Part shown: one piece after another, positions 42,792 through 52,864 of the stretch
Layout: each line of letters starts with the position of its first letter
How positions within the stretch are numbered: position 1 is the stretch's first letter
Assembly: GCA_031763025.1 (NCBI GenBank)
Contig: JASSKH010000003.1
Location: forward strand, 186,001-250,000
Origin: Macrocystis pyrifera
Lineage: Eukaryota > Sar > Phaeophyceae > Laminariales > Laminariaceae
Reading direction: 5' to 3'
Length of the DNA: 64,000 bases
Translations under genes and position numbers: made by a program
Notes under the pieces: model-generated
Seen by the model: only the letters and a program-made list of their open reading frames with translations
Told to the model about the DNA's origin: nothing
Databases searched by the model: none

Positions 42792-45700
42792 ATGACGAAA
42801 ACCGCGAAAACTAAGGTGGACAAGAAGGGTGCTAGCAAGAACAAGTACAAGGAGGACGATAAGGTGTTCGCTATGGACGGTGGAGATTTATACGAGGCGA
42901 AGGTAGGTTCCGTCATATGGAAATGATTGACGCCACTTTTTATACTGAGCTCACAAGCAAAGAGACCAGATATGTACTGGTGCGTATGTAACCTCTTACT
43001 ATTTTCGGGGGACCATAGTAGATACTGCTGTACGGACCTACGGTGTACACCTGTCAGAAACGTATAGTCCCCCGTAATGTTGGTAGAAGCGAACACGTTT
43101 GGAAGTATATGCTCCTATACTGACTCGCACAGGAGTACCAGGTACTCGTACCAGGTTTAGTATGGTCATGATTGACACCACTTTTTATGTTGAGCTCAGT
43201 ATTGAGACCAGATATGTACCTGGTACGTACGTAGGCAACCTCGTAGGCGCCAAAGCGCCAATACACGCGTACGTACATTCTCGTGCTACAGCAGTAGGTT
43301 TGGCTATTAATAGCAGGTTAAACACAAGGTATACTTACAGCAGCCTGCACGAGGTATGTACCTACAGGTGCTGCTGTAGCAGTTGCGCCAAGAATCCGGT
43401 ACGTAAAGAAATGGTACCTGATACGTACGTACTCGCATGTCGTACATATATACCGGTGTATACGTCTCTGCTGTGAGTGTGTCCTATTATAGAGTAGGCT
43501 CCAGCACATGTTTTACCTATGATACGATCATACCCTCTCACAGCAGTCATACGGTTTTGTCTCCAAGATGGTTGTATCATATATCATACCAGGTTTATAC
43601 CCATCATATTACATGATACGAGTACAAGTACAAATACACCGTTTCACCAGGTACAGCAGCATTCGGCCTTAACTAAGGCGGTATAGTGCACTGAGATTTT
43701 TTACCGCCTTATTACATCGAGTGGCCGCCCTATTCGCTACAGGGCGGTTGATCGCCGTATTGGAGTAACACAGCGTTGTAGTGCACAATACAGACTGCTG
43801 CGGTGTGCTCCTGACCTAACAGATGACTAAGAGTGCCACGCTGAGGGAAATTGTGCTCGGAGAAGGAAGGTACAGCATTTCCGCAGTACGAACAGAAAGT
43901 AGTATTAATAGTACCAGTACTGTTGAACCCAGTGAACATGAGTGATGTCAGACACATATGCACAATACCACAGCAGGGCAGGGGCATGCTACAATTGATT
44001 CAAACGAAAGCTGTACGATATGGAGGATGCCCCGCTTACTCTAGAAGTGCGCATGCTAAAGGCCGTGGTGATGGAGACCCTGCTGTACGGGTATGTGACG
44101 TGGACTCTTGGCCAGGAGCATTTCGTTGAGCTCAGAACGGCATACCACAAACTCCTACGGATCATTGGCTACCAGCGCCGACAACGTACCGACCACCTCA
44201 TGTCGTACGCGAGGCCCTCAAAAAGGCACAAAGCGAGAGCGTTGAGACGACCATCCACAAACGACGCCTCCTCTTTGCGGGGGCCGTTCAGTGGACGACT
44301 AATGAGCAGCTGACTCGTCGGGTGATGTTTGGGACGATGGCTGGTAGGAAGAACCCGAGACCAGGCCGACCAGAAATGAACTGGGCCCAATGTCTAGCAG
44401 ACGACCTCGGGGTTTTTCAAGCAACGGAAGGCTCCACGGAAAGCTCCCCTTTGCTGCTCGGACTAGAGACGGGATGTTATGGCCGAGGGCGGCTGAGAAG
44501 AGCGGGAAGTAGTACCGGGGGGTCGTCGAAGCGGCGGAGTGTTTCATGGCGAGGTGGCACGGGGACGAGAGGCAGAGAAGCCGGCTGCGCCACGCAGCTG
44601 AGGACGCCAAAACCGGCGGCAAAGAGAGGGGCGGGGGGGAGGGGGAACAGCCGTACTGATACAGCTGTCGACGAATGCAGAAACGAAATGATTGATCGGG
44701 TGTCTAGGTATCGGTGCGAGTAGCCAATGCGTTCTGTTAATAGCAGTTTTTGTTTGTTTCTTGTTGAGTTGTTCAATGAGGGGGGCAGGCATAGCGGCAG
44801 TACGGACACTTGACACTGTACGGATAAACAAAAAAAAACTAATCGTATTCAACACGATTTCGATATTTGATAGATTGAAGCTTTCGTTCAATGTCTGCTT
44901 CTGCATTAAAAACACGCGGATGCAGGGGATGGGGGGGGGACACGTTGGATACCAAATATTGAAACGTCGATGTTTCGATGCATCCAAAAAATCGGTAAGA
45001 TATCCAACACTGTTGTTGTGTATATAATATTATAGGTTATCAAGCTCAAGCCGTCGGGAGAGCAGTTCACGTACTTCTTGCATTACATGGGCTGGAACAG
45101 TCGGTGGGACAAATGGGTGCTGGAGTCCGACCTCATGGCCGCGGGACCCGAAGCTTTGGAAATGCAGAAGCAGCTCAAGGAGAAGCAGAAAAAAGATAAG
45201 GTCAGCACAACTCCGTACACACGTACACACACGGCAGATGATTGCGTATAGGGCCTACTTCTGCTGTAGGGTTTTTCTTAAGGCTGTATACATCATAGAT
45301 GATAGGGTGATGTGCTCGGTAGAAGGTTTGCTTGCGGCTGTAGCCTCACTGCGTAGACTTCTTGCCAATCTTGATATTGTATGCAACGAGCAGACTTTGT
45401 TTCTCAAGCAATACTTGTGGCCTTGGAGTGTCATGTAGTGTCTCGGCGGCTGGACGTTACGTCTTGCGAGTTCGGGTCACGTGTTGCGACTACTGTATAT
45501 ATTCATGAAACTGTGGTTGCCAACTGCTGAGTACTCCTTCCCCTCGCCCCGATACCCTGACACAAGGTGATGCAAGGTTTATTATTGTGGTTATTGTTTA
45601 CTGTTTGTTGTTTTGTCGATATGATACTATTAATATTGCTGTTTCGAAGGTGACGGCGGCAAAGCGCAAGGAAGACCAGAAGATCAAGGAGCAGGTCAAA

Positions 45701-48700
45701 AAGGAAGACCAAAAGACAAAGAGAGCTCGCGTAGACATCAAGAAGGACACGGTGAGTCATCCAACAAGCGCCACCCTTCAACAAGCTCGCTCATCGACGC
45801 CAACGTTCGTTTGCCAGCTCTTGCTGCACCTGTCGTAGATTGCAGATAGAACCCTGATGCGTCTTCTCCTACGAATGGTGCTTATCTGCTACTGCTCTAC
45901 TGCTGTGCTGGACCTGCATTGGCTATTTCGGAGCCCAGTGCTCCCCATCTTGCAAAGATCTACCACTCTGTACCAACATATAAGGACAGTTTTCGTTCAC
46001 TATTAATACACAAATGGTCGTCCTTATATTTAAAAACAGAGTGATAGCTACTGAAGTGCCACCAAATCGCTGCAACCGATGCATAATGACCCAAAACCCT
46101 CGAGGCGCCATCCGCTTCCTCCACAGGGGTCGTCTCTCAATCGTCTATCGGTGTCGTGTGCCGCGTTTGGTGGTAGCATCCCCTTTGCGATGCCCATGTG
46201 CAGCTGTTGAAAACAGCAGCGGGAGCAGCAGTCCAATCCTGTTGTTGGCTATCACAGTCAGCCAGTGCGAGATGCAGCAGTTGTTGGTGTGACGTTGGTG
46301 TCCGCGAGATTCAAGCTGGCAAGTGTATCAAGTGTCATCACAGGCCGTGGAGCTAAACGGTTCATGACGTGTCTATCGTGCCTGTCGCTGCCACCGCCGG
46401 ACTTGGAGCAGGAAGACGATACTGGAGTAGCTGAAGTGAAGGTCGCCATGCCGTTCACGCTGAAGAAGCAGCTCATGACAGACTGGGAGAACGTGACTCA
46501 GGAGCCTCGCCGGTTGGTCAAGCTGCCCCGCGAGTTGACGGCGGCGAATGTGATGAGCCAGTACATGGAGAGCAAGGCTGATCGCTCCACGCCCCCTCAG
46601 ATCGCGCGCGCACAGGAGTTGATAGACGGCGTAAGGATCTACTTCGACAAGGTGAGGAATCTAACTGTTTGGTGGTGGTGTAGATGTTGGTGGTTGCTGG
46701 TGGAGGTTGTGTTGTTTGATTTTGTTGGTGGTGATGGTGGTGATGGTGGTAGTAGTGGTGATGTTGGTGTTGTTGCTGCTGTTGCCTTATTGTTGATGTT
46801 GCTGACCTCGCAGTAGCTATTATTGGCACAAGAAACATATATAGCCCGCCATCACGAAAAGGACCAAGGAGTCTACAGGTAGCGGGTAGACACGTAGGAA
46901 AACAACCTGAAAGAAGCTTGTTGCTTGCTTTGGGGGGGCATACAATGTGAGTGCCTTGCGCCGTTTCACTGGCCGACTGGCGAAGCAACGGTCGACGAAA
47001 GCGTTCGACCCGAGATCGAGGGAGGCACTCTGGCTTCGCTGGCGTGAGGGGTGGTCTGCCTATTAACAGATTATTCGGGGCAACGCTGATTTTGAACGCG
47101 CGCCAAGTGGGAACGCGTGGTTTGCTGCCGCAAACGACTCGTGGCTGCACAACGGAGGGCTAAGGTGGGACTACGAAGGGCGACGGAGTACCCGTGCCCT
47201 GCCTTGCCTCGTCTACGCTTCCCTTACGATAGTATGCAACTTTGCGAGTCAGAAGCGCCGAACTCAGCCAATTGTCTTGCCGCGGCCTACGACGCATGGA
47301 AATATTGGCGTCCGAATATGGTAGGATGGTAGGAGGAAAGGGGCGGAGGTGCTTTACGCAGGCTCATGCTTCTTGTCACTATGGCATGTTTGCTGGAGAT
47401 GAAAATAGCACTAAGGCATGTTTGGTGGTGATGAAACTAACATTAGGGCATGCTTGCTCGTGATGAAACTAACATCAAGGCATGTTTTCGCTCGTGATGA
47501 AACTATTACGGAGGGCCAAAGTAAATAGCACTACGGTACACTCAAAAACCTAGATATTTCCCTATTTTTACTATCAATATTTGGTCCTATTTACTATGGT
47601 CCCCCGTAATAACGCGTGCTGGACTGGCGTGGTTGTGCTTGTTGGAGCAGGCCCTGCCTCTGATTCTGCTGTACCGGCAAGAGAGAAGGCAGTACGACCT
47701 CATCATACAGAAGCACCCCAAGAAAAGCCCGAGCGAGATCTACGGAGCAGAGCATCTACTGAGAGCTTTCGGTGAGTGGTTGTCGCAGTTGTTTCGCACG
47801 CACATGTAGCGCTCTTATTTTGTCGGCCGTCACAGTCGGCGAAGGTTCTACAATCATACCCTTCATTATCGGATGTGTATGTATGTTGCGTATGCCTACA
47901 GAGTTCAGACACGTCAAAAATGCACCCGAAACTAGGCTGCGTGCGAGTGACGTGCTTTGGGGTACGGCTACGGTTGACTTGTTGAAGCTCTCAGAGTCTG
48001 CTCGTGGCTACACTTTCATTTTCGTTCAGCAGGTGTTGCGATCGATGCCCTTTGGAAAAACATCAGCTTGCTCCTCCAACGTGTTGAAGTTACAGTTTGT
48101 TCGGTGGTGCCAATGTCTTACTCAGACCCGCCCCTAAGTCCCTGCTGGGGGCGTCTGGTGCTGTTAAAGTGGCTGCCACCGTCAATATATACGCGTATAG
48201 TCACAGGCTTTTACCTCGTCGTGGCCGCCACTGTCAGTATATGGATAAGTCTTCAATAGAGTATTTTTACCCGAGTCAAAGCTGATTGCCCCCCCCCTCT
48301 CGCGTCTCGCTTCATCATCTTCCCCGCTACTCTTACGCGTTTGTTTCGCTTGCGCCCCTCCGCCTCGTCGATGCAGTGCGGTTACCACAATCGCTGGCGC
48401 AGTCGGCGCTCGCCGCCGCGGAGGTCACCCAGGTGCAGAAATTGCTCGGAGACTTCCTTCGCTTCATGCAGAAAAATCACGCCACGTTTTTCGTGCAGGA
48501 ATACGAAGAGGAAGAGCCGGTGCGTTCAAGTTCAATGTAGAGTCAGCGGGGTTGCGGTAGGACAGAGGGGAGTTCCACACCTTGGCCTATTTCGCTGACG
48601 CATCGTGGGGGTGTACCACTCCCCATCGTGCCATGTTCCCAACGACGTGGCTATTTCCCTGTTTTATCAAACCCAGCAACGCGCGTTTGCTCGCACGTTC

Positions 48701-49801
48701 TTCGTGCCTGGTCCATTAGGAGTGCCAAAACCGGTCCATTGGTGGAGTGACTCTATTCCCGTATTGTATATTTATTGGTACCCGCTTGCGAGAGCGATAT
48801 ACTCACATGCTTCTTAGCAATGTTGACCGCTCGACGATTCTCTCGCTACACCCTTGCCCCTTTGATTTCCCCCTGCAGGAAGAAGCGCAAACCGCGTAGC
48901 TGCTGCTCTGTGTGTTGTGGCGACCACTGCCGAGGGATGGAAGGAAATTTAAATTCCGTCCTGGCGATGTCTCTCAGTCAGACGGGCACGCTCGCTTGAG
49001 ATGGCACAGGACTTGGGCATCTTGGTTGGAAGATGGTTGTGTGGCTCTTTGTGCCGTCCAACCCTGCCGTGTATGCCGTCAAGGGCTGCGTACCGTTCGT
49101 GTATGAGGCTGGTGGTACGTGGGTGGCCGAGTTTTGTGCAGGTCACCACATCGGACGGGTCTCGCGGCTGTAATTTCCGGCGCGGGGTCGACGTTGCGAC
49201 ATGCCATAATCATTGTTATCGTGATCATCCGTTCGCATCGGTGCGTCCGTAGTAATAGTATATAGTTTTTTTATACCTATTAATAGTGTAACCTGCTTTA
49301 TATGAGACCCCTGGGCGGTGGAGGGCTAGAGACGCTCCTGCCGGTAGAGACCTTGTCCGGTCCACAGGTGCGGCACACACTTTCGGTAGTAGTCTTAACG
49401 CCGAACAGGTTGCGCCTGCTGCGTGTGAGGGGTTACGCCCGGAGAGGCTTGGGTTGTTTCTGCTGCTGCTGCAGGTTTGGTCCCGGCATGCTTGAGCGTT
49501 GTTTGTCGGTCTGGCTTGCTGCAAAAAGAAGAGAAGCAAAGAAGGAATGAACGAAAGGACCTTGTGGCATGTCGGTCACGAGTTGCACATATAATATAAA
49601 GATGTAAAGTACCAGGTGCTACTGTATACCAGGTACACTGCAAGCGCGGTAGTCAGGATTCGGGGGGGCATGGAAGGGCATGACGTACGAAAAGTTGAAG
49701 GTTGCTTACGGTGCAAGGATGGGGCCCGACTCATGGAGTGCAGGCAGGAGCTTGTGTTTTTTTGTCATTCGTTGCAGGTTACGAAGCGAGCTATCGAATA
49801 G
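42792..49801 (+). CDS. MRG15/Eaf3-family chromatin protein, 7 exons
   Basis: Exons: 42792-42902, 45036-45200, 45650-45751, 46412-46651, 47651-47771, 48377-48519, 49778-49801; GT-AG, phases continuous, 301 aa. Family members are nuclear subunits of NuA4/Tip60 acetyltransferase and Sin3/Rpd3S deacetylase complexes and bind methylated H3K36 through the chromo barrel. Visible: chromo barrel at about residues 22-80 with YEAKVIKLK, then FLHYMGWNSRWDKWV, the aromatic-rich signature; a Lys-rich linker (81-126); MRG domain (about 135-295) with MPFTLKKQLMTDWENV, LPRELTAANVMSQYM, LPLILLYRQERRQYDLI, SEIYGAEHLLRAFVRLPQ and LGDFLRFMQKNHATFF. Length is close to the usual 320-360 aa. The last exon (encodes VTKRAIE) is short. 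An alternative terminal exon after a stronger polypyrimidine tract at about 48892 would encode EEAQTA. Introns carry a LINE fragment, two MITEs and simple repeats. Confidence 0.9.
43002..43077. mobile_element. MITE, TTACGGGGG family, diverged copy
   Basis: The left end TTTTCGGGGGACCATAGTA and right end TAGTCCCCCGTAA are inverted repeats matching copy 1, but the interior is shortened to give 76 bp. It lies in intron 1 of the MRG15 gene. Confidence 0.55.
44020..44720 (+). mobile_element. Non-LTR retrotransposon (LINE) 3' fragment
   Basis: Contains LLYGYVTWTLGQEHFVELRT and LRIIGYQRRQRTDHLMSYA, the same family as 9330-9990. It then continues in shifted frames with RRVMFGTMAGRKNPRPGRP and NWAQCLADDLGVFQATEGS to the element's 3' region. 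There are at least two frameshifts and the copy is 5'-truncated. It sits in intron 1 of the MRG15 gene, in sense orientation. Confidence 0.85.
46660..46800. repeat. GGTGGTGATGTTG simple-sequence tract
   Basis: GT- and GTG-rich low-complexity DNA just inside intron 4 of the MRG15 gene. The open frame reading through it from exon 4 is intronic. Confidence 0.8.
47384..47505. repeat. Tandem repeat, unit about 45 bp
   Basis: Three to four copies of GGCATGTTTG...GTGATGAAACTAACAT run head to tail up to the border of a MITE, in intron 4 of the MRG15 gene. Confidence 0.8.
47506..47609. mobile_element. MITE, TTACGGGGG family, copy 2
   Basis: A 104-bp element with left end TTACGGAGGGCCAAAGTAAA and right end TTTACTATGGTCCCCCGTAA, flanked by TA on each side. 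It ends 41 bp before the acceptor of MRG15 exon 5. Confidence 0.8.
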
Positions 49802-51071
49802 CACGTAGATCCAACCAGCCATCTGTGGGCGAGTGGTCCCGTGCATACTTGTGAGTAGTATAGACTGTTCCGTCGGTGACCGTGTCCTGTTACAGTATAT
49901 TCCGGGTGTGTACTCAGGTACGCACATACCCTATAGGTGTAGACTGTGGTTGTATCTACTCGCCGACGTACAGGACTGCTATAGTTGGACCGACATGATA
50001 TATATGGAGCTGATTGCTACCAGTATATGCGAACTACATATATATCACGATATTATGGTTGTTTTGTTGCAGTTGATCCGGGAATAAGTCCTGAGGTAGT
50101 TGACTTTACGTCTACCCAGGATCGGGGCATCAACCATAACAAACATCATTAAATACGTGATTTTAGGTTATGGTGTTATTTTGAGGGTTCTAACGTTGAA
50201 AGGCTCTAGGCCTTTTCTAGGAGAATAGCAGTAGCAGTAGCATGACTTGCACCTTCACCTGCAAACCATTCGTGGCGCCTTCATTGTGTTGACCAGCATT
50301 GCCATTGCCGTTGAGACTTGGAACTACGTGAAAGCTTGCTTGTTGCGGCCGTCAAAAAAAGCATGCAGTTGATGGTCAAATTGCCATGATTCGTGCAGAC
50401 TCACTGATTTTCCGCCCCCTTTTGACGAGACAAGTACATATATCTTATCTCAGATAAACCATGCACGACAAATTTTATCAGGTTTTTCTCAACACCACTG
50501 TTAAATAAGTGCACTTTTTTCCGGGTAGAGGCGTGTGACCTAACATGCGAAAGTGCCTCAAACTACCGGTATTCTCTACCCGGCTATCCGTGATAATGAA
50601 TTTTCACGTCGAGTACTTTTGCGTATGCCTTATCGTCGGCAAGTCAGAGAAATGTTGTACGTTTAGTTTGCGGGGTCCACTTTTCGCAACTCAATTACGA
50701 CCACGGATTTGGAGAGCTCTCGGAATTTGCAAGGACAGCAATTATATGTTGAGATAAAAAATGGATACAATTGGACGGAGATATCAGTATAAAACAGACT
50801 ATAAATTTTTTTATAAATTTTGAAGTACGTCAGCTGTGAGTTCGACTGATTAAATAGTTGATACTCAACTTTGCAAGCTGCGTAATACGCCTCGTCTATA
50901 TTCCATTTTTACCTAATTTTACAAGTGTTGTGAAAAACCGAGCGCGCGTATTCTATATGTGATTCCTTGTCAAAGATATAGGCCAGCGGCTCCCCTGGAT
51001 GCTGCGGGAAACGATTTATTTTGCCTCTTCCCCATTGAAGGCAATGTTGAACTTTATTTCTTTGTATATTA
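49802..51071. other. Intergenic, no gene recognised
   Basis: 3' flank of the MRG15 gene, followed by AT-rich DNA. The frame at 50545-50757 shows no domain. Nothing else is supportable. Confidence 0.45.
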
Positions 51072-51400
51072 GCCGGCGTCCCCGGTGGCTTGGTAGATGG
51101 TTCGCGTGGTCCGCGTGCCTACTAAGATCAATTTCGTGGGTTCAAGTCTCACCGAGTGCATACTCGCAAGGACTTTTTCTTGCATACAAATGGATTCTTA
51201 GCGGAAAGCGCCAAAGCGTGAGTTATTAATAGCTACATTCGATGAAAATCGATGAGCAGTGGGAATGCTGAACCTTATGCGTGATAGAAACGAAGGCACG
51301 TACCGGGGGAGAAGGGACGACACCTGTGACCACGGCTTGTCCAGAAGATCGCTGAGGATAAAACCTCCTGCGAGATAAGCTGGAAGGTCAAAGTGATTAT
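51072..51400 (+). mobile_element. tRNA-derived SINE, copy B
   Basis: The longer of two copies. The head has an A-box-like segment GGTGGCTTGGTAGATGG and a B-box/T arm GTGGGTTCAAGTCTCAC. A body follows that is shared with copy A at 20550-20860 down to GGCTTGTCCAGAAGATCG and AAAACCTCCT. The acceptor stem no longer pairs, so this is a SINE rather than a tRNA gene. Relative to copy A it carries ATTAATA in place of a single G at about 51221. Confidence 0.85.
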
Positions 51401-51792
51401 TTAATATATTTATACTTTTTTTTGTCCATTTCTTGGGTTAAAAGCAAAAGGGATTATTCTTCGTGATCGCCCACTAAACTACTTGACTTTTTAGTATGGA
51501 GCTATGTGTGTTTTTCTCGACGTTATCCGATTCCGACACTCGCGGCCTTGGCGATCACGACCAAATTCTTAAGAGTTTTCAACATATAAAATAAGATCAA
51601 CAGTCATGCACGGAGCATGTAAGAGTTGTGAGACTGCGGGATCAACACACAGCATCATAAGAGGCAGAAGATACGTGTCTATTGGGCCGCCTGAAAGAAC
51701 AGGTCATTAACTTTGCTGTCAAGTCAGGAGAGGCAGCAGTGACTCTGGTACATGTATTTCGATCATCATACTCGTACAACACCCCAAACAAC

Positions 51793-51900
51793 AGTTAGTT
51801 TTTTTTTTTTTAAAGGGAGCATGGCAGCCGGTTTGGGGCAAATCGTGCGCCGTCAAAAGTGCTTCGAACCCAGGCCATGCACGAACTACCAACTGCACGG
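51793..51900 (-). repeat. Possible short tRNA-like retrosequence
   Basis: On the minus strand, GCAGTTGGTAGTTCG is followed by GGGTTCGAAGC (A- and B-box-like) and, about 60 nt later, an A12 run. This looks like a retroposed small-RNA remnant, but the two boxes are too close for an intact tRNA and no second copy was found. Confidence 0.25.
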
Positions 51901-52864
51901 AGAAAGTTCTCGCTGAACGGATGGGCTACTGTATATATTCCTGACGAGATAAAAAATAGTCCAAGTTCCCCGTGACATGACAGCCACTCGAATGGCGTCA
52001 AAATGAAGATTCCGGGAAGATACGTGTGACCCTGCTGTTGTCCCGTTGGATCGTTTGACCCTTTGTTCGGCTTCGGATTTCACCGCATACCAGTGCGTAA
52101 AACCTGTCTCTTGCTTATTGCCTGGTATACCGGCACATGCTACGGCGGTGACAAGATCGTGCACTATCCATATCATCCATATGAGTAACCTGGCATCTAT
52201 GGATAGACTCTAAGACTACCATAGTCCTCCCCGCCCCTCGTGTCTCGTCTCGTGTCTACTACATACACCGTTCGATCATGGACACGGTGCACGGAAGACG
52301 TGACTGCGACCGACACTTCCACGAACAGCGAAGCGGCACTTGTTAGGCCGCATACTTCCCTCGTGTCGCTACCTGTACATCGCTACGAACGTGCTACTGC
52401 TGTACGTCCCGCAGGCACTCATAGAGCAGTCTCTTTCAAGCTTTTCCTCTCAGCTTCCCGGAACTGACCGCTTTTCACGCACGCTATGACATTAAGCGAT
52501 ATTCGGTGACTTACAGCCTCTAGCTGGGCACGGGCAGACCCAATGGAAACTATGGAAGGTAAGTTGGTAAGTACTCCTCGTGGTACTGCTGACCCGTAAT
52601 GAGAGCTTACCCAAAGGAGCACTACTGTGCTGACTGTACACCACGTTCGACATAACACTGCAACAGTACCAAGCGGGCACCACATGACGAGATGTCGAGG
52701 GCGTCCCGTTGAACTTATAGCGGTACTGCTGCACCATTTCCCTACCTCCAAGAGGGAGAATCATATTCATGATCAGCTACCCAGAATCGTTGACCACTCG
52801 AGAATGTTTCATGCGCGTGTCGTGCTTTGTTTTGTTATGTGCTGTGCTTGAAGGAGTGGGTCCA
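51901..52864. other. Intergenic / 5' region of the coiled-coil gene
   Basis: No recognisable exon. The frame of the next gene stays open upstream to 52769, and further 5' exons here cannot be excluded. Confidence 0.35.

Noticed and set aside
46518-47150. 210-codon minus-strand frame opposite MRG15 exon 4
   Set aside because: Its His/Gln runs come from the GTG-rich intron and the rest is antisense to a confident exon.
51072-51155. tRNA gene
   Set aside because: The T arm folds, but the acceptor stem does not pair and no anticodon arm is clear. The second copy and shared 3' body show it is a SINE.
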